Shown here: positions 30,197 through 39,763 of the stretch, one piece after another
Numbering within the stretch: position 1 is the first letter of the stretch
How the letters are laid out: each line of letters starts with the position of its first letter
NCBI GenBank assembly: GCA_021927905.1
Contig: BLLK01000025.1
Coordinates: forward strand, 310,001 to 374,000
Length of the DNA: 64,000 nt
DNA from: Chaetoceros tenuissimus
Lineage: Eukaryota > Bacillariophyta > Thalassiosirophyceae > Chaetocerotales > Chaetocerotaceae
Direction of reading: 5' to 3'
The notes under the pieces: model-generated
Database searches by the model: none
What the model saw: only the letters and a program-made list of their open reading frames with translations
Told to the model about the DNA's origin: nothing
Translations under genes and position numbers: made by a program

Positions 30197-32373
30197 CCCC
30201 GTGCACAAATTGGGGGGTGAATTTTCATCTTTTTAGAAGAGGGGAGGGGCTTAAGTAAAAAGGAGTTTCTGCGACATTTTATATTTTCACAGTAGTGTAC
30301 GTACATTAGATCGGCTCCATGACAGGTCGGGATGTCTAATTTTCCACTTTTTCAAACTTGCATAAGTCACTCAAAAAATATAGTCTTGAATAATTCTAAA
30401 ATAGCATCTTTTTCTACAGAACGAGAGCTTTCCAACGGTGCACTTATTAGGTTCATCCGATAATGAGAAGTTTCTCAAATTGTATGCGGGAGATAGGCGA
30501 TTTCCCTGGAAAACCACGATGTCTAATTTTCCACCTTTAGTGAAAACTTGAAATCTAAGTCAAAACAAAGTTTCTCGGAACTTTCAGTACATCAATATGA
30601 AGCTAAAGAGATGTTCTAATAGATGTGTGCCTCTGTTTTATCTGCACTGTTTTTATAACTTACGTGAAATTCATACATAACCCAAATTTGTCATGGACAT
30701 TTTTAGCTAGATGTGTCGTCGGTGCTGGAGTGGTAATCATGATGAATCGTAATCAAAATAAGTATTTCAACCAAAATCAAACAAGTATATACAAATAGAG
30801 GCATCTTGAGCGAGCAGCTTAATTGTTGGATGTGTAGGGATTAATTGATGCTACCATTTACCACAGAAGGCAAAAAAGGATTCACCGACGCAGGAATTGA
30901 ATCAAATGAGGTTGCAATTTCTTAATCAGATTCTCGATTCAGTGCTTTGTGCGAATGTCAGGGTTATAAAAATTCAAGATGAGGGCAAGTATCCAATGGA
31001 TACTCTTGCGAAAAGGAACGGCTGACATTTAAAAATACACAGCTCAACAATCAACTGGCTATTATATCTCGACACAAAATGGTTTAGATTATATAGGATG
31101 CGCAGAAAGATGTTTTTGACGACTATAATGGGATCAACTGAAATCGTTTTCAAATCGTCATTGTTATTTCTATACTATACGATGTCAATAAAAAGAATTG
31201 CACATTTCCTGTCTACCATAGAACACAATAAAAGCGCTATAAAAGTATTCATTGGATAAAATAATTAGTTCTAATCAATAAGATGAAAAGGATTGTTGCT
31301 TTCGCTATAGTTTCTCCTAAAATTCGACAAAAATACAAAATCTTGCTCTAGCGGAAAGATTCTACATATAAATCTTATTCAGGATGAGTCTATCTAGTAT
31401 CTTTGTAATACCTTCATCGATTCGATTGAGCATTGTTGTCATGTTTTCAATTTCGTATGCCAAATAATGAAAGAGAACTGAAAATGACTGCAAGTCATTG
31501 GAAATGAAAAATCTCCCTCTTTTTTCCTCCTTTTTTTCGCTTCTAGTTTAATATCAACTCCCGTAGTGGTACCAAAGCCACAAACTTCTTGGTTTTTGTA
31601 CCATGGTGCACCTTTGATAAGACCGAAAAAAATATTTCTGGGCAAAATAAAACCGAATACACAAGCTCTCATGATCGTAAAGAAGCATAGTGCATGGTTG
31701 AATTAAGAAATTTGGTAATTTTTTCATGTCATACAAGTTTTTCAAAAAAGTGGAAAATTAGACAAATCTGTCCAATTTTCCACACCTGTGAAATAACCGA
31801 GATACTGCTGCTCTCTGCTGCTGCTCTTCCTCCACATCTCCAACGCCAAACCAACAACATCGCAAACTAATACCACAATAGAGTGAATACAAAGGCTCTG
31901 TACATAACAAAGAAATGATATTGAAACAAATCTTTTACATCAATAAACAATTATTAGTCCCTTTGTATAGTGCATCGAATGCTGTTGCTTGTAAAGTGTT
32001 GTGAATTGATTTCTATCGATTTGAAAGTGTTGTGTGTTTCCCACCTTTTCAGTCTTGACTTCCTCTACTATAGCATCTCTTCTCCATGGTACAATTAGGT
32101 TCAGCCTTCGCAATCTATTCGAGAAGTACTTTTAGTCTATTCTTCCGATGTCTGAACCTAATTGTAGTGATAAGAATTAGGTCTATTCAATGCATTTCAT
32201 TCAAATTGGAGGTGATTTAGGTTTTTGTTAGCGTTGCTGTCGCGTGGATTTCCGGGTCTTTGCTTAACATTAAATTAGTTGAAGAAAATCTGCAAAGTCG
32301 AATTAACAGTGATTTAGCTTAAAATTGTGTAATTCCCTCAGATTAAAATATACCCCCCAATTTGTGCACGGGG
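30197..32373. mobile_element. Non-autonomous TA-target DNA transposon, about 2.18 kb
   Basis: Perfect 22-bp terminal inverted repeats (starting CCCCGTGCACAAATTGGG) lie at 30197-30218 and 32352-32373, flanked by a TA duplication (30195-30196 and 32374-32375). The second MYND paralogue has the corresponding unoccupied site with a single TA at 35018-35019. Inside are subterminal copies of gatgtctaattttccac at about 30331 and 30519, and an inverted copy at about 31750-31764. No ORF longer than about 78 codons and no transposase motif is present, so it must have been moved by an enzyme encoded elsewhere. A TA target suggests the Tc1/mariner superfamily, without proof. Confidence 0.85.
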
Positions 32374-32375
32374 TA

Positions 32376-32935
32376 GAATTGATGAGTTCATGTTGCTTAT
32401 TTACGCTGCTTTTCTCGCTCTTGTTAGCGTGTCATTGTACATTGGTGTCAATGTTGTCATTTCAGTCTGTTGCTTGCTGTCAATACAATACTTTAGCATA
32501 ACATCTGCATTGGTCCCACAAAGAAAGATTTCCTTGTTCCATTTCATGCGGTCTCAGAATAGTATGTGGATCTTCTCACTTCATTGCGAAGGAAAAGACG
32601 AAGAGGGTAGATTTTGTATTAAGTAAAAGGCTTACAGATTTATGACATAAAACAGTGAAACAGTTACAATCCAAATTAGTAACTTTTAGCAGAAGAATTA
32701 CATTGCAACCCCTTTCCATCGAAAATCTTCTATCTCACTTTATATATTTGAAGGCTCTACTTGACGATTTTTCAAGACAAATACTTCCTACCAAGCTAAA
32801 ATAATATGGTACATACCATTGTAAAATAATCTCCCCTCAGTTTTCAATGAGATCCGACTTGATTATTTTCACAGAATATTTCAGCCCCCAAGCCAAAATA
32901 TCACACCCTTCCTAGTAAATTCCCGACCCCTTCAT
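32376..32935. repeat. Displaced upstream flank of MYND paralogue A
   Basis: Positions about 32446-32530 (aatgttgtcatttcagtctg to ggtcccac) match 35070-35150 upstream of MYND paralogue B. They are therefore the original 5' flank of paralogue A, pushed away by the transposon. The remaining sequence up to 32935 is AT-rich, with no gene seen. Confidence 0.75.
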
Positions 32936-33028
32936 TCACAAGCTCACCTTTTCTATGAACTCCGAAGGCATCTGTTTGACCATCTGTTGAAGCTTTCTGA
33001 AACATTTGTCTGCATCTTTTCTGCTTTT
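32936..33028 (-). pseudogene. Relic 3' end of a third MYND-gene copy
   Basis: About 30 codons reading RKDADKCFRKLQQMVKQMP to a final EKVSL match the last residues of both MYND paralogues (CKKAADK.FRKLQKSVKEMP, EKVSL). Upstream of this, the similarity stops abruptly at cgtcgaatattttgagttga, the same sequence that starts the duplicated 3' flank. It is the tail of a lost gene copy, showing that the array once had at least three members or that duplication ended inside the gene. Confidence 0.8.
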
Positions 33029-33561
33029 TCGTCGAATATTTTGAGTTGACGTTTCCTTTGGAAAAATGTGAATTTGTATTTTTATAACAATGACGCTCCT
33101 TAAAAAAGATGCATTTATTAACCGTAATGTACCTGTAATAGAAATACTCACTTTTTGCTTGATTCTTTGTAGACAGTCCAATTTGAATTCAAACGTATAG
33201 ATTATATGAGATTTCAATTTTAGAGTCGTAAAAGGATCTAGCCTTTGTGGTAAGAGAGTCAAGAGTCCATCATTCTCATCATTGCAATGCCATCAGGTCG
33301 ATGGATAACTCTTTTTTTGCGTTTTTCTTAGCAATGCAACAACTACTCTGTTATTTTTTCACTGGGGTCTATATCTATATACAAGTCAAAGGAGTTACAA
33401 TGATTTCTAACGTAATGTCACTCATTATTTATTATTTGAATATGCACATCAACATACAAATGTCGACCATTACTTCATGAGAAGTTCTTCTTAAGCCCCC
33501 ATGCTGAAAGAATTCCTTCTCACCTCATTCTCATACCTGCCATTGAAACTATTCCCCTACA
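33029..33561. repeat. Duplicated 3' flank of the MYND gene (copy 2)
   Basis: This is the counterpart of 28258-28740, with the same ordered landmarks up to cattgaaactattcccctac just before the stop codon of paralogue B. It carries no gene. Confidence 0.8.
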
Positions 33562-34953
33562 TTACAAACTCACTTTCTCGAGTAGATCGGAAGGCATCTC
33601 CTTGACCGACTTCTGGAGCTTTCGAAAATGTTTGTCTGCAGCTTTTTTGCATTGTTTTGGAGATTTATTTTGGATGACATTTACCGCACACAATACAGTG
33701 TGATCAAAACCAAAGCATATATTAGAATCTGTAAACAAAGTCTCGATTGCCATGTCGGTACATGGAAGTGATCGAGACTCAATGTCCCCCACATGAATGA
33801 CAAATTCTTGAATATCTTCTTTGTATTCTTTGAATTCAGCAATTGACACGACTTGATAATGTAGTAACTGGGAAATCTGACCAATCTCTTTTCCCATTCT
33901 CGTATAGACCACGATTCGATGGGTATTTTGTAGAGACTTGTTACAAAAGAATTGCAATGCATTTTGAACAAAAGCAGTATAGGATTGTCCAAGATTCATT
34001 TGCTCCATTTGCTTCTGCAAATTGTTTCTTCGGATGGATTTCCATCCACGAAACAAATTTGATTTCAGGCGGACTTGTGGACTTATATTGCGAATTAAGA
34101 ACATGTCGATATCAATAGCATTCATCTGATCTAATTCACTTTTTGTGATTCCTATCGAAATTTTATGAAAACATCTTGTACCCAACTCTTTCGTAGAAAT
34201 AAAGACAAAGTGATTGTATACCTGGTCAATTTTTTTAGCTGGCTTTTCTTTCAATATTTTCCTGATCATTTCTTTATCCGTTTGATGTAAATCAGCGATT
34301 GCCACAGCTCTTGGTTCCTCTGCCACAACAAAAGTTTGAGCGTTGTAATTGAATTCAATTTCGATGCGGACAGCTTTCACAGGTGGTTGCTGCTCAACTC
34401 CTTTTTTCTTGAGAGCATGATAAACTGCGTTACTAAAACATGACATTGAACTTGTTTTCCCTACCCATTTTTCAAAGAGATTATAAATATTCACCTCCCT
34501 TGAAGAATCAAGAGAACTTTCTACATTCTTTTTGATTTCAGAATTATGCTTGCAATATTTTTTATGTGTTGGCCAGTGCTCCACTTGACACTCGCGGCTA
34601 CAGTAGTATGCAGAATTACATTTCGAGCACACGCTCAATTTGGATCCGATATCAACACCTGTTTTTGAGCAATTATCACAATTTTGGCTGTCTTTGCGGA
34701 GTTGACGTCCCTTCTTTCTTTCTGCTTTGGCCTCCTTGTTAGCGTTTGATACTTCTTTTTTCGGGTTGCCATTGGATGATTTCTTGCAAACATCTTTATG
34801 CGTCTTCCATAGCTTCACCTGACAATCGCTGTTGCAGAAGAACACATCCACACCGGCGTCACGACAAGGGGCGCATTGGAGTACTGCTCCTTCCTTGTTG
34901 CAGGCTGCACATGAGCCGTCGTTAGGATTCTCACTAATTTCTGTAGAGGGCAT
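33562..34953 (-). CDS. Double MYND zinc-finger protein (paralogue B)
   Basis: A 463-residue frame closely related along its whole length to the gene at 28741-30123. Both MYND fingers keep all zinc ligands (CAAC, CAPC, CNSDC, then CDNC, CSKC, CSREC). The central block (LFRGWKSIRRNNLQKQMEQM, LGQSYT) and the C-terminal LEKVSL are nearly identical, while the linkers have diverged. The intact frame in both copies implies that both are kept functional. Its promoter lacks the transposon seen upstream of paralogue A, so the pair may be expressed differently. Confidence 0.85.
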   Translation of the reverse strand: MPSTEISENPNDGSCAACNKEGAVLQCAPCRDAGVDVFFCNSDCQVKLWKTHKDVCKKSSNGNPKKEVSNANKEAKAERKKGRQLRKDSQNCDNCSKTGVDIGSKLSVCSKCNSAYYCSRECQVEHWPTHKKYCKHNSEIKKNVESSLDSSREVNIYNLFEKWVGKTSSMSCFSNAVYHALKKKGVEQQPPVKAVRIEIEFNYNAQTFVVAEEPRAVAIADLHQTDKEMIRKILKEKPAKKIDQVYNHFVFISTKELGTRCFHKISIGITKSELDQMNAIDIDMFLIRNISPQVRLKSNLFRGWKSIRRNNLQKQMEQMNLGQSYTAFVQNALQFFCNKSLQNTHRIVVYTRMGKEIGQISQLLHYQVVSIAEFKEYKEDIQEFVIHVGDIESRSLPCTDMAIETLFTDSNICFGFDHTVLCAVNVIQNKSPKQCKKAADKHFRKLQKSVKEMPSDLLEKVSL

Positions 34954-35274
34954 GTTGTATATGATGGACTGTAGCCCTGAATATGACGATGCAATGATTT
35001 AGATAGTTATGCAAATTTAGAAGTTTATGTTTCATCTCTCTCAGCTCCAGATCTTCTCTTCTTCTTCAAATGTTGTCATTTAAGTCTGTTGCTCTCTGTC
35101 AATACAATACTTTAGCATAACATCTGTATTGGTCCCACCTAGAAAGATTAGAATATTTTAATTTTGCATATGGACACTATGGGCAGTGGTTAGCCAAATT
35201 TGAAATGGAAAACAGATTCTTTTCCCCATTCTATTATTTTATTCAGTCTATATCGCCCCATGCATCTTGTGCTA
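34954..35274. promoter_or_regulatory. Upstream region of MYND paralogue B with empty transposon site
   Basis: The first 65 bp match the 5' leader of paralogue A (gacgatgcaatgattt against gacgacgcaatgatct). The TA at 35018-35019 is the pre-insertion target, and 35070-35150 matches 32446-32530. The rest is the 3' flank of the next minus-strand gene. Confidence 0.7.
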
Positions 35275-36272
35275 CTATTGATCATATCTTCTCTTTCTTC
35301 TGAGAACCTGTCTTCCAAATGCATTGATATTTGTTCTGCGGACTCTTCTACGGGTATTCAACATAACTGGTACATAATCATCTGAAGGAAAATCGTTGGA
35401 AAAGTCATAGGAGAGGCTAAAGTCGTGACTGAAGGAGTAACTATAGGAGAAGTAGTCATAAGAGGGTACATTGCTGTAGCTGAAGCTATAGCTCATACTG
35501 TAGTAGTTCATGGAAAAGGCATCATCTGTTGCTTCAACTTTATCATCCGTAGGGGAGACGGATGGAGGACTGGACCTATCTTCACTAGAAGCTGCCTCTG
35601 ACACAACTGGTGACAAAGTAGGATAGGCAAAGTTTGCATGACACGTTTCAGGACGAGGTAGAGACCTTCCATCGGTGACAAATTCCATCCAACCGAGAGA
35701 ATTGCCTTGAAAGAATGGTAGAACCTCACATAAATTGGTGTAGCTCACGATCCAATTCAGTTGTATCCTTTCATCATTTGCATTGATTGCAGTAACTGAT
35801 GCTTGGATACCTCCTGATGTAATGTTTTCTCTGGCGGCAGTCACAGATGAAAAGACAATGGAATCAGTTTCATCAAGAGTAATGTTGGATCGACTTTCAA
35901 TCTTGACCTATGTTCAACATGTTTATGAGATGGATAGATTGTTTCAACTACCAATGAAATCAATCTACTTACCGGAAACAAATTCGTGTCTAATTCAATG
36001 ATTTGGAAAGACTTTACAGCAACTGGAATGTAGTCGGAAATAGTTTGTGTACTCAAGATACTTGAATCAATGATTTCGCATGAGGCACTTTCGATTCCAG
36101 TCATAGGACCACTTTCAATATTCATCTGCGAGGAAGAACAACTCTGTGAGAAGTTGAATGTCCATTCATATACCAACGGAGAGCATGAACAATTGTTTGC
36201 AAGTTGACTCGAAGCCAATGCTATCAAGCAAGATAACAACAACACTGTATTGGATAGCTTCCAAGTGATCAT
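35275..36272 (-). CDS. Secreted protein with Tyr/Ser-rich stretch and basic C-terminus (two exons)
   Basis: Exons 36272-35973 and 35907-35275 join at a phase-0 65-bp GT-AG intron, giving 310 residues. The start at MITWKLSN was chosen because it opens a clean signal peptide (VLLLSCLIALASSQ); an upstream in-frame ATG at 36368 would hide it. The mature N-half is Cys-containing and beta-rich (NCSCSPLVYEWTFNFSQSC). Residues about 225-285 are a Tyr/Ser/Phe/Asp-rich stretch (NYYSMSYSFSYSN, YDYFSYSYSFSHDF). The tail is strongly basic (RRRVRR and LRRKRR). The combination of secretion, an aromatic/Ser run and a polycationic end recalls diatom cell-wall or silica-associated proteins, but there is no silaffin-type lysine repeat. 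The function is unassigned. Confidence 0.7.
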
Positions 36273-36754
36273 CGAAGAAGGTACTACAAGGGAAGATGAT
36301 GAGTGGATTTCTAGTGCAAACTCTGAAAATAATGAAAGCCGCTGTAAGGAGTAGTTGAAACTCGTCATCTCAAGTCATCGGATTGAGAGAGTCGACTTGT
36401 CCACGCCACGTTTTAAGCTGCCTCAAACGAATGAAACACGGTAAGACTTGTGCAAAGAGAGAGATTTTCGTCAGTCATATCGTTTTGCACATACAACGTG
36501 GATGCAAATCAAGACACATGTCACCGTCTTTCAAAGTTGGAGAAGCGTAAATCATCCTTCACTGAGACTCTCTCACGGTGGTGAATATTTTATATTCCTA
36601 GTCACGTTGGCAAATATCAATTTCGTTGCAGAGTAAGAGAAAGAAAACAATGTTCTCCATGATGAACATCCCAGTTTCTAAACTGTAATTTATCTTTTCA
36701 AAACAAGTTATATTTACACTAAAACTAAGTCATCTATCTATTCAGACACAATGT
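36273..36754. other. Intergenic region, no gene seen
   Basis: 482 bp lie between the start of the Tyr/Ser-rich gene and the stop of the CIA30 gene (both minus strand). They include the promoter of the former; nothing specific is recognised. Confidence 0.5.
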
Positions 36755-37495
36755 TCAAATAGTCTCGTAGGGCTCCTGATTTCTTCGCCCATTCAATCTT
36801 TTCCACGCAAAGATGAATACAAATGCTGCCAATCCAACAATAGAGAAAACCCCTTTTGGAAACAGCATGTCCTTTGCAGAGTTGGAATTATGAGCAATGA
36901 CGACATTTTCACCACACAATGCTTCAATGGATTCAATCTTGAGATCGACATTTCCAGCAACTCCTTCTCCCCAAATTGAGATAGTCTTCATATTTCTCAA
37001 AGACTTGGCATCAGGGCAATACTTTGGATTTTCTTGACAAGTTACGACAGCATCTCCAGTGGCGTCATCCCATCGCACAGTAAAGTCTGTAAATGGAATA
37101 TCTACCGGTCCAATTTCATCATAGGGTGGTTGAAAGTCTGCCTTGAACCCGTATGCAAATCTATTCCCTGGTACATGCTTATCTCCAAAACTAATTCTAT
37201 ATCCAGTGTATGGCTTCATAGCTTGTACATTTAATCTGAGCGAATGACAACTTGAGACATCTGGATAGTCGCCATCTTTAGCGCTTCGAACTGTAATAAA
37301 ACCCGGAGACTTTAGGAATGGAACATTTACTACTTCTCCTATGAATCTACCTATACCGTCTTGAATGGAAAAGCTGGATGTTGAACGTCCTCCCATCACT
37401 GGATCGTTCATAGTCTTCCATGAAAGTTTAGGATCAGCAAAAGATTCAATTGAAATGATTTCTTCACTGGTATTTTCGGACTGGTTTGAAGACAT
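36755..37495 (-). CDS. CIA30-domain protein with C-terminal membrane anchor
   Basis: 246 residues. The family signature WKTMNDPVMGGRSTS opens a CIA30 (complex I intermediate-associated protein 30) galactose-binding-like fold. It continues with SLRLNVQA, YRISFGDK, FTDFTVRW and the closing IWGEGVAGNVDLKIESIEAL. The last 40 residues hold one transmembrane helix (FSIVGLAAFVFIFAW) followed by basic residues. In animals CIA30/NDUFAF1 assists mitochondrial complex I assembly, but many algal CIA30 proteins act elsewhere, and the tail anchor without a visible presequence makes a mitochondrial matrix role uncertain here. It is divergent from the glutaredoxin gene. Confidence 0.85.
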   Translation of the reverse strand: MSSNQSENTSEEIISIESFADPKLSWKTMNDPVMGGRSTSSFSIQDGIGRFIGEVVNVPFLKSPGFITVRSAKDGDYPDVSSCHSLRLNVQAMKPYTGYRISFGDKHVPGNRFAYGFKADFQPPYDEIGPVDIPFTDFTVRWDDATGDAVVTCQENPKYCPDAKSLRNMKTISIWGEGVAGNVDLKIESIEALCGENVVIAHNSNSAKDMLFPKGVFSIVGLAAFVFIFAWKRLNGRRNQEPYETI

Positions 37496-37830
37496 GTTGT
37501 CGCTTCGCTTGATGATGAACTTGAAGCTGTATGTGCAGTGAAATGAGTGGGTAGAAACACGCTGAATCTTTTGTAAACTGAAAGCAAGAAGGTATCTAAT
37601 GATTGAAACAAATGGAGATAGATTTTGAAGACAGAAAATACGTCGAATAATGAGCCATGATGGGTTGGGACTTAAACGTCATAGTTTAACGGTCGGAGGG
37701 AGGTTACACCACATCACTGCTTCTCTTTCGCACATCGATGAAGAGATCTATGAAACCGTTCCTTCTTGGTACCACCACGATCAGTGTGATTACAACATAA
37801 AAAGGAAACACTATTTATCCAATTGAAAAA
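37496..37830. promoter_or_regulatory. Divergent promoter region (CIA30 / glutaredoxin)
   Basis: 335 bp separate two divergent start codons and must hold both promoters. No specific element is recognised. Confidence 0.4.
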
Positions 37831-38232
37831 ATGAAGTACGCTGCAATCGCAACCATCGCTATCGCTTCCATCGCAGGAGCTGCTGCATTCACTTCTGGAA
37901 AGCAATTCTCCCGTCAATCTGTGGCACTCAACTCCTCTGCTGCTGACTTTGTACAGGCTGAGATCGCAGCTAATGATGTTGTAGTATTCTCCAAGTCCTA
38001 CTGCCCATTCTGCAAGAAGACCAAGGACCTCTTTGATGATCTTAAGGTTACCCCTACCATTTATGAATTGAACCAGATGGATGATGGAGCTGATATCCAA
38101 GATGCACTTTTGGAGCTTTCTGGACAAAAGACTGTTCCTAATGTTTACATCAAGGGAGAGCACATTGGAGGAAATGATGCATGCCAGGCTGCTGCTAAGG
38201 ATGGATCTTTGCAATCAAAGCTTGGACTATAA
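37831..38232 (+). CDS. Plastid-targeted glutaredoxin (CPFC type)
   Basis: 133 residues. The signal peptide MKYAAIATIAIASIAGAAA is cut before Phe (AAA|FTSGKQF), the Ala|Phe motif used by diatoms for plastid import, followed by a short Ser/Arg-containing transit stretch. The mature domain has the dithiol active site CPFC at Cys58 and Cys61, the cis-proline loop TVPNVYI, and the glutathione-binding GGNDA. Such class I glutaredoxins reduce protein disulfides and glutathionylated proteins with GSH. The domain is complete and of normal length. It is a useful internal comparison for the viperin presequence at 12973. Confidence 0.92.
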   Translation: MKYAAIATIAIASIAGAAAFTSGKQFSRQSVALNSSAADFVQAEIAANDVVVFSKSYCPFCKKTKDLFDDLKVTPTIYELNQMDDGADIQDALLELSGQKTVPNVYIKGEHIGGNDACQAAAKDGSLQSKLGL

Positions 38233-38846
38233 ATTGTTTAGAAAGAAAATGGTTTCTGTTTGCAGGGCGAGTTTGTACATCTGATTTCATATTGCCTTCA
38301 TTTGGTATATTCAGTCTTTCTTGATATGAAACGTATGATATAGGATGGGTTGTCTAGCTGAATATTACGAGATATTATTTGATATTTACGCAGTTGACAA
38401 CAATAGAGATCGAGGTATGCAATTGCAGTTCAAAGTAGGAATCATATTCAAAAATAAACTAGATTAGAATGAGCAAATAGAATTGCAACCTATTGTAATA
38501 GAAAAGAGTGGACACATGAGCGTTTAGTATGATAGCAAGGAAGAAAAAAATTACCGAGCTTTTACTTTATACGTATGTAAAGAGGAGATGAAAACTACTA
38601 TGAACAATAGATTTTCAGTAGAATTAGCTTGATGACATCATGGATCCAATTACTTATTGGTCACGAAGAGTACAAGATTATGCTCTGATGGGAAGAACTG
38701 TTCTATCTTGGAACATACCAAAGTATCAAAATAACTTGAGAGTATCTGACTTTAGTTCACTCCATTCATTTTGAAACACTTTTCCATTAAATCATAATTA
38801 TATCAGTATACATTTTAGAAGAAGCGAAGGTTCAAGAAACAAGACT
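38233..38846. other. Intergenic region, no gene seen
   Basis: 614 AT-rich bp between two plus-strand genes. No ORF, RNA fold or repeat is recognised. Confidence 0.5.
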
Positions 38847-39158
38847 ATGTCACAAGATCAACCAAAGAACAACAAACTATTCCAAGACTTTAGTGGTGCG
38901 ATGAGGAAAGTAGGCGAGAAAGCAAAGGTTGTTGGTGAAAGTGCAAAAGATAAAACCAAGCTAGCTGCTACTACTGTGATTCAAAAGACGAAAGAAGTTG
39001 ATGAAAAATTACACATTTCAGAAAAGACTAAAAGTATTGCTTCCAATGTCAAGGCTAAAGCAAAGGATGCTGCCAATAAAATGAAGAAGTCTCCAGATGA
39101 TGATGATCTCTCTTACTCGGAACAATCCATTGGAACTGTCTCCCATCAAAATAAGTAA
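38847..39158 (+). CDS. Small amphipathic Lys/Ala-rich helical protein
   Basis: 103 residues with no signal peptide. Residues about 15-85 are an almost continuous amphipathic helix with repeated K-A/T-K-x-K spacing (EKAKVVGESAKDKTKLAATT, EKTKSIASNVKAKAKDAANK), followed by an acidic Ser-rich tail. The composition resembles LEA-type or lipid-droplet-binding helices. This is a resemblance of composition, not a family assignment. The continuous frame and codon pattern support a real gene. Confidence 0.6.
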   Translation: MSQDQPKNNKLFQDFSGAMRKVGEKAKVVGESAKDKTKLAATTVIQKTKEVDEKLHISEKTKSIASNVKAKAKDAANKMKKSPDDDDLSYSEQSIGTVSHQNK

Positions 39159-39763
39159 TTCAATTTTTTTGGTCATTTCCCGTGCGCAAAATTTAATGTA
39201 ATGGTTTCACCGAGAAATTGCAATGAATGATACCTTGAAAAATATCTATTATATCTTCATGATCTTATTCGTGAATGTTTTGGCCGCATATCCCAGCATG
39301 CTGGTGTGGACTCTACTCTCTAATATAAAACTAAAGATGCATTTCGCGATTCTGTTGTAAGAAAAACGAAAGATTGATGTATCTTCATCACAACATTTAT
39401 ATAAAAATATAAAGCGAATATGGATTAGTAAGAAATGCACTGATGAAAATATTATATAATAATCAAAACTTTCTATTAAGAATGAAGTTCTTGTTGTCTG
39501 GAATATTTGTTGTCTACATAGTTTAGAAAAGAAAGAAGGAAAAATGAAATACAATGACGTTTCTAAACCGTTATCGAGTCCTATCTTCTAGTCCCAACTT
39601 CCCTATCTTTTTTTTTCTGTTTTTGCTTTCGTTACATCAACTAGTACGTACTTGCTTGAAGGGAGGTCAACTACGACAAAAGTACACCAATGACAAAATC
39701 AAAATCGAATACAACTTTTCGTCATTATATTTTCTTAATCGAAACAAGTACATTGAGAGCAAA
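39159..39763. other. Intergenic region, no gene seen
   Basis: About 600 bp upstream of the ubiquitin-like fusion gene. The reading frame is open back to 39554, so a 70-residue N-terminal extension cannot be excluded. Otherwise nothing is recognised. Confidence 0.45.

Noticed and set aside
30197-32373. Transposase gene inside the inverted-repeat element
   Set aside because: No frame exceeds about 78 codons, and no DDE-type motif or helix-turn-helix is visible in any of them.
32390-32626. 78-codon plus-strand ORF with hydrophobic start
   Set aside because: It lies in the duplicated upstream flank of the MYND gene. The matching region near 35070-35150 does not preserve it as a coding frame.
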